Positions 1 through 7,781 of a DNA stretch of 64,000 nucleotides are shown in pieces. This DNA is from Pseudoduganella violacea (lineage in GTDB: Bacteria; Pseudomonadota; Gammaproteobacteria; Burkholderiales; Burkholderiaceae_D). A program made the position numbers and the translations under genes. The stretch covers positions 62,001-126,000 of the forward strand of contig NZ_JACHXD010000015.1 of assembly GCF_014191875.1 (NCBI RefSeq), in the 5' to 3' direction. A model generated the notes under the pieces. It made no database searches. It was not told the origin of the DNA and was given only the letters and a program-made list of their open reading frames with translations. Position 1 is the first letter of the stretch; each line of letters begins with the position of its first letter.

Positions 1-1040
1 ACGGCCACCGCCCGGTTCAGCTCCACCACCGGCGAGGACGCCAGTTCGGATAGTGTCTGGTACAGGGCGGCGATGCGCAGCCATTCCGTGTCCTCGGCCT
101 TGCGCGCCCGCGCGTGGCAGGCGGCGATTTCCGCCTGCAGCACATAAGGCCCGGCCGGACGATCCAGGCGGGCGGCACGTTCCAGCGCGGCCAGGCCGCG
201 GCCGATCAGCAACTGGTCCCAGCGCGAACGGTCCTGTTCCAGCAGCAGCACGGGACGGCCGCGCGCGTCGCAGCGCGCGCGCAGGCGCGAGGACTGGATT
301 TCCAGCAGCGCCGCCAGGCCATGCACTTCCGGTTCCTGCGGCGCCAGGCCGGCCAGGATGCGCGCCAGGCGCAGCGCTTCCTCGCACAGGGCGGGACGCA
401 TCCAGTCGGCGCCTGCGCTGGCCGAATAGCCTTCGTTGAAGATCAGGTAAATCACTTGCAGCACGGAGCACAGGCGTTCCTCCAGCTCCGCACCGCGCGG
501 CACCTCGTACGGCACGCGCTTCTCGGCCAGCGTGCGCTTGGCGCGCACAATGCGCTGGGCGATGGTCGGCTCGGCCACCAGGAAGGCGCGCGCGATTTCG
601 TCGGTGGACAGGCCACCCAGCAGGCGCAGGGTGAGTGCCACCCGGCCTTCGGTCGGCAGCACCGGATGGCAGGAGATGAAGACCAGGCGCAGCAGGTCGT
701 CGCCGATATTGTCGTCCAGCGTCTTTTCCAGATCGGGGGCGGCGTCCTGCAGCAAGCCCTCGATCTCGTAAGTCAGCTCGGCTTCCTTGTCCTGGGTCAG
801 CTTGCGGTGGCGCAGATGGTCGAGGGCGCGGTTTTTGGCCACCGTCATCAGCCAGGCCGCCGCGTTGTCCGGCATGCCTTTTTCAGGCCAGATTTCCAGC
901 GCGCTGACCAGGGCGTCCTGGGCCATCTCCTCGGCCAGGCCGACGTCGCGCAGCATGCGCGTGAGCACGGCGATGATCTTGGCCGACTCGATGCGCCAGA
1001 CCGCATCGAGCCGCTGGTGAATGGCCTGGGACGTGGTCAC
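1..1040 (-). CDS. ECF42-type RNA polymerase sigma factor (C-terminus beyond window edge)
   Basis: Extracytoplasmic-function sigma factor that would direct RNA polymerase to a small regulon. Sigma region 2 lies at about residues 15-85 and the region 4 helix-turn-helix at about 130-172 (GLSTDEIARAF, then TIAQRIVRAKRTL). It is followed by a long C-terminal extension beginning with the SVLQVIYLIFNEGYSAS block at about 192-208, the hallmark of the DUF6596/ECF42 group, whose extension is TPR-like. The start is GTG at 1038-1040, sharing GTGA with the TGA stop of the upstream DGPF gene, so translation is probably coupled. The family is known for gene partnership with DGPF/YCII proteins, exactly the neighbours here, and normally has no classical anti-sigma factor; none is visible. 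The reading frame is still open at base 1, so the end of the protein is missing. Confidence 0.93.
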   Translation of the reverse strand, partial: MTTSQAIHQRLDAVWRIESAKIIAVLTRMLRDVGLAEEMAQDALVSALEIWPEKGMPDNAAAWLMTVAKNRALDHLRHRKLTQDKEAELTYEIEGLLQDAAPDLEKTLDDNIGDDLLRLVFISCHPVLPTEGRVALTLRLLGGLSTDEIARAFLVAEPTIAQRIVRAKRTLAEKRVPYEVPRGAELEERLCSVLQVIYLIFNEGYSASAGADWMRPALCEEALRLARILAGLAPQEPEVHGLAALLEIQSSRLRARCDARGRPVLLLEQDRSRWDQLLIGRGLAALERAARLDRPAGPYVLQAEIAACHARARKAEDTEWLRIAALYQTLSELASSPVVELNRAVA

Positions 1041-1735
1041 TGGCGCACCACCTCGCGCAATTCAATCTGGATGTCGGGACCGTTGGGGAAGGGGTAGTTG
1101 CGCACCCATTCATAGGCCTCTTCGCGGGTCGCCGTCTGGATCACCCAATAGCCGGCGATCAGTTCCTTGATCTCGGTGAAGGGACCGTCGATCACGGTAT
1201 GGCGGCCGCCACCGAACTTCACGCGCGCGCCTTGCGCTGCCGGCTTCAAGCCTTCGCCCGCCAGGATCACGCCGGCGCGCACGCCTTCCTCGTTACGGCG
1301 CATCATCAGGGCGATATGCTCGGGATCGACGCCCTCGTCGCGCTCGTGCTTTTCGTTCGCCTTCAGCAGCACCATATACGGCGTGAGCTGGGGCGGCACA
1401 TTGGCCTCGAAACCCAGGCAACCGCTGCTGCAGCCGGTTTCGCGCACTTCCAGCGTGAACTCGCCCTCGTTGTCGGCCGTGGGCCAATGCTTGGCCCATT
1501 CGATGGCCTCGGCCTGGTCCTTGGCTTCGATCACGGTAAAGCCGGCCACCATTTCGTGCGCATTGGGGAAGGGGCCTTGCTCGACTTCCCAATCGCTGCC
1601 GTTGTACTTCATGCGCGTCGACCGTTCGCTGGAATGCAGCCATTTGCTGTCGGGCAGGGCGGCGGTCAGGCCTGGGGGCGGGAACGAGGCCTGTTCGGTG
1701 CTGCTGTCAGCCCGGCGCAAAATCATAAAGTGCAT
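1037..1735 (-). CDS. Tandem-domain DGPF/YCII family protein
   Basis: A 232-residue protein made of two YCII-like (DGPF) ferredoxin-fold domains. The second, at about 118-230, carries the full signature DGPF at 183-186 inside VIDGPFTEIKELIAGYW. The first, at about 40-105, has QGPF at 53-56 in its place, so the aspartate that names the motif is lost. A short linker holds a Cys-x3-Cys pair (GCSSGC, 101-106). The molecular activity of DGPF proteins is unknown; they are linked by gene context to ECF42 sigma factors. The start is ATG 1733-1735 behind a GGAGG element. It is the third gene of the operon and overlaps the sigma gene by 4 bases. An alternative is that only the C-terminal domain is functional. 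Confidence 0.9.
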   Translation of the reverse strand: MHFMILRRADSSTEQASFPPPGLTAALPDSKWLHSSERSTRMKYNGSDWEVEQGPFPNAHEMVAGFTVIEAKDQAEAIEWAKHWPTADNEGEFTLEVRETGCSSGCLGFEANVPPQLTPYMVLLKANEKHERDEGVDPEHIALMMRRNEEGVRAGVILAGEGLKPAAQGARVKFGGGRHTVIDGPFTEIKELIAGYWVIQTATREEAYEWVRNYPFPNGPDIQIELREVVRQ

Positions 1736-1804
1736 TGCATCCTCCTGTATCGGTTGGCGTATGAAGCGGCGCGCGGCCGGCGCGCGCCGGTTTGCGGCAA
1801 ATAT

Positions 1805-2224
1805 TCAGGCAGCGCTTTCGACCTGGGCGCGCAGGCGGTCTTCCTGCTCGCGCAGCTCGGGCGTCATGGCGGCGCCGAAATCCTCCATCTCGAAGACGCG
1901 GCGGATTTCCACTTCCGAGCCGTCGTCCATCGGCGCGCGCTTCATCCACTCCACCGCCTCGTCCAGCGACTTGACCTGGATCAGCCAGAAGCCGGCCACC
2001 AGCTCCTTGGTTTCGGAGAAGGGGCCGTCGACCACCACGCGCTCCTTGCCCTGGTAGCGGATGCGCGCGCCGCGCGAGCTGGGATGCAGGCCTTCGCCGG
2101 CCAGCAGCACGCCGGCGCCCACCAGCTCTTCATTGAAGCGGCCCATCTGGGTCAGAGTCTCCTCCGACGGCATGTCACCGGCTTCGGAACGGGCATTGGC
2201 TTTGACGATAATCATGAAACGCAT
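1805..2224 (-). CDS. DGPF/YCII family protein
   Basis: A 139-residue single-domain DGPF protein starting MRFMIIVKAN, with DGPF in VVDGPFSETKELVAGFW. This length and motif are typical of stand-alone DGPF partners of ECF42 sigma factors; no catalytic role is established. The chosen start is ATG 2222-2224, preceded by GGAGA at good spacing; an upstream in-frame start would add 22 residues without homology. It lies 22 bases after the VOC gene and 69 bases before the tandem-domain paralogue. The three DGPF domains in this operon are clearly related (GAGVLLAGEGLHPSSRGARI here against RAGVILAGEGLKPAAQGARV in the neighbour), so local duplication is likely. Confidence 0.92.
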   Translation of the reverse strand: MRFMIIVKANARSEAGDMPSEETLTQMGRFNEELVGAGVLLAGEGLHPSSRGARIRYQGKERVVVDGPFSETKELVAGFWLIQVKSLDEAVEWMKRAPMDDGSEVEIRRVFEMEDFGAAMTPELREQEDRLRAQVESAA

Positions 2225-2246
2225 GGCAGTCTCCTCGTGCTCGAAA

Positions 2247-2738
2247 TTATTGTTGTGCCGCTTCGCCGCAGCCGCCGTGCTTGGCCGCATCGGCCGCCGC
2301 CGCCGCGATTTCTTCGGGCGTCAGGTCGCGCACATGGGTGGCGATCGACCAGGAGTGGCCGAAGGGATCGGTCAGCACGCCGTAGCGGTCGCCCCAGAAC
2401 ATTTCCGTCACGGGCATCTTGGTGGTGGCGCCGGCTTCCAGGGCGCGCGCGAAGGTGGCGTCGGCGTCTTCCACGTACAGGTGGATGGTGACGGGCGAGC
2501 CTTTCAGCGTATTGGGCCCGACCGAGCCCCAGGCCGGCGCCTCATCCATCAGCATCAGGGCGGAATTGCCGATGCGCAGCAGGGCGTGCATGATCTTGCC
2601 GTCCGGGCCGGGCATGCGCGCGCCCTCGACGGCGCCAAACGCCTTTTTGTAGAAGTCGATGGCCTGGGCGGCACCCGCGCAGACCAGGTGCGGGGTCAGG
2701 GAGTGCATGTCTTCGGGGATGGCTTTGACTTTGCTCAT
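2247..2738 (-). CDS. VOC superfamily protein, PhnB/glyoxalase-like
   Basis: A 163-residue vicinal-oxygen-chelate fold protein of the PhnB type. Recognisable blocks are LTPHLVCAGAAQAIDFYKKA near the N-terminus, the paired-domain motif IHLYVEDADATFARALEAG, and FWGDRYGVLTDPFGHSWSIA near the C-terminus, which ends in an Ala-rich helix. The substrate is unknown; relatives bind metals and small molecules, and some act in resistance. The start is ATG 2736-2738 behind GGAGA; an upstream ATG in frame would lack a ribosome site. It is the first gene of the ECF42 operon, directly downstream of the candidate ECF promoter, so it is probably the main structural target of the sigma factor. Confidence 0.9.
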   Translation of the reverse strand: MSKVKAIPEDMHSLTPHLVCAGAAQAIDFYKKAFGAVEGARMPGPDGKIMHALLRIGNSALMLMDEAPAWGSVGPNTLKGSPVTIHLYVEDADATFARALEAGATTKMPVTEMFWGDRYGVLTDPFGHSWSIATHVRDLTPEEIAAAAADAAKHGGCGEAAQQ

Positions 2739-2796
2739 GATGAAGTCTCCTATCAAGGGGTGGAGGAGAGCGCGGACTGCGCTTCCATATTCCCAC

Positions 2797-2823
2797 GACG
2801 GCCCGCGCCGGCGGAAATCGACA
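2797..2823 (-). promoter_or_regulatory. Candidate ECF42-type promoter (TGTCGA-N17-CGTC)
   Basis: Reading the minus strand, TGTCGA (2823-2818) is followed after 17 bases by CGTC (2800-2797), about 60 bases upstream of the VOC gene start. TGTCGA at -35 and a CGTC-like -10 is the pattern I recall as described for ECF42 sigma factors, so this fits an autoregulated operon promoter. The motif match is seen in sequence; its use is inferred. Confidence 0.6.
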
Positions 2824-2829
2824 AGCCCG

Positions 2830-2864
2830 GCAAAAATAATTCAAAAATTTTAAATTATTTTTGC
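2830..2864. repeat. AT-rich perfect inverted repeat, 12-base arms
   Basis: The arms GCAAAAATAATT (2830-2841) and AATTATTTTTGC (2853-2864) are perfect complements around an 11-base A/T loop. A partial outer dyad CGGCAAA/TTTGCCG (2828-2834 and 2869-2875) surrounds it. It lies between the envZ stop and the ECF42 promoter. It could end envZ transcription or act as an upstream AT element or operator for the VOC-DGPF-sigma operon; its composition contrasts sharply with the surrounding GC-rich DNA. Confidence 0.6.
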
Positions 2865-2889
2865 AAGCTTTGCCGAAAGGAGTGACTCA

Positions 2890-4254
2890 TCAGGCGATGG
2901 CGCGCATGACGATCTGGATCATCAAGCCGCCGCCGGGCCGGTTGCGCACCTTGAATTCCGCGCCATGCTTGAGCAGCACGCGCTCGACAATGGCCAGACC
3001 GAGGCCGGCGCCATTGGCCTGGCCGCGCGCCGCGTCGAGACGGGTGAAGGGTTTGAGCAGCTGGGCGATCTGCTCTTCGGGCACGCCCACGCCATGGTCG
3101 CTCACCTCGATGGTGACGCGGCGCGCCGTGTGCATGCCCTTGACGCTGCATTTCAGCTCGATCTCGGCCACGTCCTTGCCCGGCGTCTTGCCGTAGCGGC
3201 GCGCGTTCTCGATCAGGTTGCCGATCACGCGTTTCAGGTCGGTGGCGTTGCCCAGCACGTGGCTACGCTCGGCCAGCTCGGTGCTGACCTGCACATCCGG
3301 CAGGCGCGATACATCATGCGCGCATTCCTCCAGCAGGTTTTTCACGTCCACATTGATGAAGGTGGCCGCTTCGGTCGGCTTGGCGTAGTCGAGGAACTGG
3401 CCGATGATGGCGTCCATCTGGGCGATGTCGGACTGGATGCCGTCGCGCGATTCGGCCGAGAGATTGGCCATCTCCACCTCCAGCTGCATGCGCGCCAGCG
3501 GCGTGCGCAGGTCGTGCGAGATGCCGGCCAGGATCACGGCGCGGTCGGATTCGACCTGCTGCAGATCGTCCACCATCTGGTTGAAGCTGCGGTTCGCCTC
3601 GCGGATTTCGCGCGGGCCTTTTTCCGGTAGCGGCGGCGGACGATTGCCCTGGGCGAATTCGCGCGTGGCCGCCGTCAGGCGCGCCAGCGGCAGGTTGATC
3701 AGGCTGGAAATCAGGGCCGCGCCCAGCAGCGATACCACCGACACCACGCCGGCCCAGCCCAGCCACTGGATGCCGGTCAGGCCGCGGATGCGCTCGCGCT
3801 CGAGCATCAGCCAGTAGGCGTCGTCGTCGATCTTGAAGCTGACCCAGAAGCCGGATACGCCGTTCACGTTGGAGGAAAAGCGCGTGTCGGCCCCCAGCTT
3901 GGCTTTCACCAGGGCTTCGATATCGGGCATCAGGGCATTGTCGGGCGGCGGGTCGACCTCATCGTCCTCCTCCATCGGGAAGACGCGGATGCCCTCGTTC
4001 GACACCAGCTCGAACAGCAGTTCGCTGCGCAGGCCGACGGCTGAATGGGTGAGGGCGGCGCGGGTGATGGTGACCACGGAGATCACCTGGGCCGAAATCT
4101 GCTGGACTTGCGGTTCGCGCTGGACGATGCTGATCATGCCCACCCAGGCCGACATGCTCAGCGTGGTGAGCACGCCGAGCAGCAGGAAAGTGCGCCAAAA
4201 GAGACCGCTTTTCAGCCAGGCCAGGCGGGGGAGTTTAAACAGGCGCTTCTTCAT
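2890..4254 (-). CDS. envZ: Sensor histidine kinase, EnvZ type
   Basis: Inner-membrane osmosensing-type histidine kinase paired with the OmpR gene just upstream. The 454 residues contain a first membrane helix at about 20-43, a periplasmic domain with an acidic stretch (MEEDDEVDPPP, 94-104), a second helix at about 163-187, HAMP at about 187-235, the H box GISHDLRTPLARM with phospho-accepting His247, the N box with Asn350, and G boxes DHGVG (386-390) and GAGLGL (415-420). All catalytic elements are intact. It starts 18 bases after the ompR stop, so the two form an operon. In Burkholderiales this pair is also called RisS/RisA. Confidence 0.95.
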   Translation of the reverse strand: MKKRLFKLPRLAWLKSGLFWRTFLLLGVLTTLSMSAWVGMISIVQREPQVQQISAQVISVVTITRAALTHSAVGLRSELLFELVSNEGIRVFPMEEDDEVDPPPDNALMPDIEALVKAKLGADTRFSSNVNGVSGFWVSFKIDDDAYWLMLERERIRGLTGIQWLGWAGVVSVVSLLGAALISSLINLPLARLTAATREFAQGNRPPPLPEKGPREIREANRSFNQMVDDLQQVESDRAVILAGISHDLRTPLARMQLEVEMANLSAESRDGIQSDIAQMDAIIGQFLDYAKPTEAATFINVDVKNLLEECAHDVSRLPDVQVSTELAERSHVLGNATDLKRVIGNLIENARRYGKTPGKDVAEIELKCSVKGMHTARRVTIEVSDHGVGVPEEQIAQLLKPFTRLDAARGQANGAGLGLAIVERVLLKHGAEFKVRNRPGGGLMIQIVMRAIA

Positions 4255-4272
4255 GCGGTGCTGCCGGGCACC

Positions 4273-5040
4273 TTAGCGCGGCTGTCCCTCCGGGATGAAG
4301 ACATAGCCCAGTCCCCATACCGTCTGGATGTACAGCGGGCTCGATGGATCCGGCTCGATCAGCTTGCGCAGACGCGAAATCTGCACGTCCAGGCTGCGGT
4401 CGAATACCTCGTATTCGCGGCCGCGCGCCAGTTCCATCAGCTTCTCGCGCGACAGCGGCTGGCGCGCATGGCGCGCGAACACTTTCAGTACCGAGAATTC
4501 GCCGGTGGTCAGCGGCACGGTCTCGCCGTTTTTCTTCAGCGTGCGCGTGCCCAGGTCCAGCACGAACTGGCCGAACTCGAAGGTTTGCGGGGTTTCCGAC
4601 GGCGCGCCCGGAATCTCGTCCGGCGCCTTGCGGCGCAGCACGGCGCCGATGCGGGCCACCAGCTCGCGCGGGTTGAACGGCTTGGGCAGGTAATCGTCGG
4701 CGCCCATTTCCAGGCCGACGATGCGGTCCACATCCTCGCCCTTGGCGGTCAGCATGATGATCGGCGTCTGGTCGCCCGCGCCGCGCAGGCGGCGGCAGAT
4801 CGACAGGCCGTCTTCGCCGGGCAGCATCAGGTCCAGCACCAGCAGGTCGTAACGCTCGCGCAGCCACAGCTTGTTCATGGCCGTCGCGTTTTCCGCGGTG
4901 AAGACATTGAAGCCTTGTTCGGTCAGATAGCGGCGCAGCAGGTCGCGCAGACGGACGTCGTCGTCCACTACCATGATCTTGGCTTGGTGGCCCTGGTTGT
5001 TGCCAGCGCTGTTGCTCGATTCGGTGGAGGTCGTAGTCAT
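4273..5040 (-). CDS. ompR: Two-component response regulator OmpR (RisA type)
   Basis: DNA-binding regulator receiving phosphate from EnvZ. The receiver domain at about 20-135 has the acidic pocket VVDDD (24-28), phospho-acceptor Asp70 in LVLDLMLPGEDG and conserved Lys119 in DYLPKPF. The C-terminal winged helix (about 155-250) has the OmpR/PhoB signature from LTTGEFSVLKVF through VQISRLRKLIEPD to IQTVWGLGYVFIP. The N-terminus has an 18-residue Ser/Asn-rich tail before the receiver. It is the first gene of the ompR-envZ operon. Tandem TTACAAA elements about 80 bases upstream resemble OmpR boxes and may autoregulate it or control the divergent gene. Confidence 0.96.
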   Translation of the reverse strand: MTTTSTESSNSAGNNQGHQAKIMVVDDDVRLRDLLRRYLTEQGFNVFTAENATAMNKLWLRERYDLLVLDLMLPGEDGLSICRRLRGAGDQTPIIMLTAKGEDVDRIVGLEMGADDYLPKPFNPRELVARIGAVLRRKAPDEIPGAPSETPQTFEFGQFVLDLGTRTLKKNGETVPLTTGEFSVLKVFARHARQPLSREKLMELARGREYEVFDRSLDVQISRLRKLIEPDPSSPLYIQTVWGLGYVFIPEGQPR

Positions 5041-5118
5041 AATGCTGTCGGAATTGTCAGATTCATGTTGCTATGGTAACGTCATAATGGTCGCCGGAAA
5101 CAATACTTGGCAGACCCA

Positions 5119-5138
5119 TTACAAAGTGTTACAAACTT
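5119..5138. promoter_or_regulatory. Tandem direct repeats resembling an OmpR box
   Basis: TTACAAAGTG (5119-5128) is followed immediately by TTACAAACTT (5129-5138) and then TACCC. Seven-base TTACAAA direct repeats at exactly 10-base spacing match the head-to-tail geometry OmpR-family dimers use. They lie between divergent ompR (start 5040) and the small secreted protein gene (start 5237). The repeats are seen directly; OmpR binding is inferred. Confidence 0.45.
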
Positions 5139-5179
5139 TACCCAAACGCTCTTACCCGCGTAATGAAAGGGGCATACAC

Positions 5180-5207
5180 TTGGGCCATAGTCAGTACAGC
5201 TTATAGG
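5180..5207 (+). promoter_or_regulatory. Possible sigma-70 promoter of the 5237 gene
   Basis: TTGGGC (5180-5185) and TATAGG (5202-5207) are separated by 16 bases and lie about 30 bases before the start codon. The match is moderate and not confirmed by any other signal. Confidence 0.3.
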
Positions 5208-5236
5208 TTTACCTTGCAAGACGGAAGAGGATCACG

Positions 5237-5614
5237 ATGAACAAGCCAGCAGCAACAAGCAAAAGGACGGGGGAAGCGCATCTGCGCCGGCGCCTGCCTG
5301 CCGCTGCGCTGGCGCTGGCCTGCTCCCTGACCGCCGTCGCGGCCTGGGCCAACGGTCCGACCGATCCGCCCGGCAACCAGCCGCGCCGCGAAGAAAGCCG
5401 GCCGGCGCCGCGCGAAAGCCGCGAGACGCGCGACCGGCGCTGGGGCGACTACGAGCAGCGCGCCGAAGAGCAGCGCCGCGCGATGCAGGAAAATGTGAAC
5501 AATGCGGAGATGAACCGCCGCGTGGGCCGCATGACGGCCGACGAGAAGCGCGACCTGCGCCGCCAGATCCAGGAAACGGGGCAGGAGTTGTACGCGATTC
5601 CGCCGCGCCGCTAG
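5237..5614 (+). CDS. Small secreted charged protein, function unknown
   Basis: A 125-residue protein not recognised as a named family. A positively charged start (residues 1-19) and an Ala/Leu core ending SLTAVAAWANG give a clear Sec signal peptide, cleaved around residue 38. The mature part is extremely hydrophilic and rich in Arg/Glu (for example REESRPAPRESRETRDRRWG), probably mostly helical or disordered, ending with RRQIQETGQELYAIPPRR. The ATG has an AGAGGA ribosome site. It has its own terminator, so it is monocistronic. Facing ompR with OmpR-like repeats between, it may belong to an envelope stress response; that is inference. Confidence 0.8.
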   Translation: MNKPAATSKRTGEAHLRRRLPAAALALACSLTAVAAWANGPTDPPGNQPRREESRPAPRESRETRDRRWGDYEQRAEEQRRAMQENVNNAEMNRRVGRMTADEKRDLRRQIQETGQELYAIPPRR

Positions 5615-5636
5615 GACCGCGCCGCAGACCGCCACC

Positions 5637-5657
5637 GGGCCGCTTGCGGCCCTTTTT
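5637..5657 (+). terminator. Rho-independent terminator
   Basis: The stem GGGCCGC-TT-GCGGCCC (5637-5652) is followed at once by TTTTT. It lies 23 bases after the stop of the small secreted protein gene and separates it from fapA. Confidence 0.85.
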
Positions 5658-5726
5658 GTTGGCGCAACTTTCTCATATTTGCAACCGGCGGGCGGCGAAA
5701 AGCGCGAACGGGGGTGTGTTCGGCCC

Positions 5727-5755
5727 CGGTTCGTGGTACGCTTTCTCGATATAAT
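5727..5755 (+). promoter_or_regulatory. Candidate promoter of the FapA gene
   Basis: A perfect TATAAT -10 hexamer (5750-5755) lies 61 bases before the FapA start, in a short A/T-rich patch. The 17-base-spaced -35 position (5727-5732, CGGTTC) is a poor match, so activator help or a different -35 is possible. Confidence 0.4.
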
Positions 5756-5816
5756 AAAGAAATAAATGTTGCTGGCGTGACAAATGCAGTCCCGTTAGGC
5801 GTTCATTGGGGGATTC

Positions 5817-7682
5817 ATGTCAGACGTCGCTCCTGCGGGGCAAGCTAGTGGAGAGGGCGAGCTGCCGTCGGCTATCGTCAAGCGCGAGGATGGCGTCTAC
5901 TTCCAGGCCGATGCCGGCACTGTGGCCTGCCAGGCGGCCGCCAACCAGGTCTTCCTGTCCAGCGCCTATTTCAACGGCCTCGATTACGGCGTCTTTCTGC
6001 GCGCCCTGTATGAGGCCGGACCGGAACTGCCTGAAGGCATCAAAGGCCAGCCCCTGATCCGCTTCGCCGACGATATCGTCCCCTTCAATCCCGCCCGTCG
6101 CGGCTTTTACAAATCGGTCCGCATCAGCAATGGCGAGGCCGAATACTATTTCGAGCCGGTCTTTCTCGACCTGCCCGGCCAGCCGCCGCAGCAGCAAGCC
6201 TTGAACTTCGACGAATTCGTGGCCGATATGTGGATCAAGGGCATCCGCTTCGGCATCGACGCGCCGGCCGTGAAAGCGGCCATCGCCCACGGCAAGGCGG
6301 TGCGTCTGGTGGCGGCGCGCCGCCTGAACGCGGCGCCGGGACGCGATGCTTCCATCGCCGAGGTGTCGCAGTCCCTGCACCGCTCGAACGCGCCGCGCGA
6401 ACTGGCCAACGGCCGCGTCGACCTGCACACTTTCCAGAACCGCTTTCCGCAGGTGAAGGCCAACGTCAAGCTGCTGCGCAAGGTGCCGAAGCAGGCCGGC
6501 GCGCGCGGCTACGAGCTGTCCGGCATCGTGATCGAACCGCCCGAGCCGCGCGACCTGGAACTGACCGGCGTGGCGGGCGAGGGCACGGTGATCGAGCATG
6601 TCAACGGCGAGGACTACCTGGTATCGGCGGTGGAGGGCTTCGTCAGCGTCGATGGCGGCAGCAAGCGCCTGTCCATCGGTCCCAAGATCGTCAGCCGCGA
6701 GGGCGTCAGCGTGCGCACCACCGGCAATCTGCAGCTCACCGGTGAATACGAGGAATTCGGCGAGGTGCAGGAGCAGCGCGTGGTGGACGGCTACAGCATC
6801 ACCATCCACCAGGACGTGTACGGCAAGATCAATTCGCGCGGCGGCAACATCAGCCTGCAGCGCAACCTGATCGGCGGCACGGCCATGAATGCGGACGGCA
6901 ATATCAAGGTCAAGGGCATGGCCTCCGGTGCGGTGCTGCAGACGAAGAAGGGCGAAGTGGTGCTGGGCCGCGCCGAGAACTGCGTCATCTCCGGCAGCAA
7001 GGTGGTGGTGGGCGAGGCGCTCAATTGCGAGATCATGGCCGACGAGGTCATGGTGCATAAGGCCGAGGGCTGCACGATCGCCGCGCGCAAGATCGACATC
7101 GATGGCGCCGGCCCGCGCAAACAGGCCGAGATGCAGCTGTACGTGCTGCTGCCCGACACCAGCAAATACGACCGCAGCATCGCCGAATACAAGGAAAAGG
7201 CCGCGCGCCACGCGGCGGCGGCGGCCCAGCGCCAGTCCGAGCTGGATGCGCTGACCGGCCGCCAGGACATGCGCAACTACCTGACCCTGGCGACCCGGGT
7301 GCGCAAGCAGGAAGTGGTGCTGACCCACGAACAGCTGGGCTTATTCCAGAAAATGGCCGAACAGCTTGGGCCGGCGCTGAAGCAGGTGGGCCAGATTTCG
7401 CTGGCGGTCAAGGAAGCCCAGGTGCGGCAAAAGCAGATGGAAGACCAGGCCGAAGCCGTGCTGCACCAGAAGCTCAGCGTGATCGGCGCGGCGCGCTGCA
7501 CGGTGCGCGCGGTGCTGGGCGATACGCTGCTGCGGCCCATGATCTTCAATCCCGACCTGGGGCCGGCCTACGACCTTGCGCCGAAAGACATCAAGGCCCG
7601 CCTGCGCGCGGCCAGCGGCAGCCAGCCCATCTTCTCGGGCGCGCGCGGCAGCATCGACTGGAGCGCCAGCAGCGCGGCCTGA
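5817..7682 (+). CDS. FapA/DUF342 family protein
   Basis: A 621-residue cytoplasmic protein of the DUF342 (flagellar assembly protein A, FapA) family, whose biochemical role is poorly defined but linked to polar flagella and cell-surface regulation. An N-terminal FapA domain spans about 60-240. The central part is a repetitive right-handed beta structure rich in Gly/Val (from EGFVSVDGGSKRLSIGPK through GGTAMNADGNIKVKG and ENCVISGSKVVVGEALNCEI). A Lys/Gln/Glu-rich coiled coil follows at about 450-550. The ATG is preceded by a GGGGG ribosome element. It stands alone, away from any flagellar cluster in this window, so partners cannot be inferred from neighbours. Confidence 0.88.
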   Translation: MSDVAPAGQASGEGELPSAIVKREDGVYFQADAGTVACQAAANQVFLSSAYFNGLDYGVFLRALYEAGPELPEGIKGQPLIRFADDIVPFNPARRGFYKSVRISNGEAEYYFEPVFLDLPGQPPQQQALNFDEFVADMWIKGIRFGIDAPAVKAAIAHGKAVRLVAARRLNAAPGRDASIAEVSQSLHRSNAPRELANGRVDLHTFQNRFPQVKANVKLLRKVPKQAGARGYELSGIVIEPPEPRDLELTGVAGEGTVIEHVNGEDYLVSAVEGFVSVDGGSKRLSIGPKIVSREGVSVRTTGNLQLTGEYEEFGEVQEQRVVDGYSITIHQDVYGKINSRGGNISLQRNLIGGTAMNADGNIKVKGMASGAVLQTKKGEVVLGRAENCVISGSKVVVGEALNCEIMADEVMVHKAEGCTIAARKIDIDGAGPRKQAEMQLYVLLPDTSKYDRSIAEYKEKAARHAAAAAQRQSELDALTGRQDMRNYLTLATRVRKQEVVLTHEQLGLFQKMAEQLGPALKQVGQISLAVKEAQVRQKQMEDQAEAVLHQKLSVIGAARCTVRAVLGDTLLRPMIFNPDLGPAYDLAPKDIKARLRAASGSQPIFSGARGSIDWSASSAA

Positions 7683-7781
7683 GCGGCGGGCGGTCTTCAT
7701 CGACCCTTCAGTTTTCCTTAGCATGGCCTTCACCCGTGCCGACGCACAATCGCTCCTCGTTTTCACACAGGAGCAGAGACC

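Noticed and set aside
1199..2491. A 430-residue plus-strand open frame over the DGPF genes
   Set aside because: Same mirror effect; the minus-strand proteins have clear DGPF motifs and ribosome sites.
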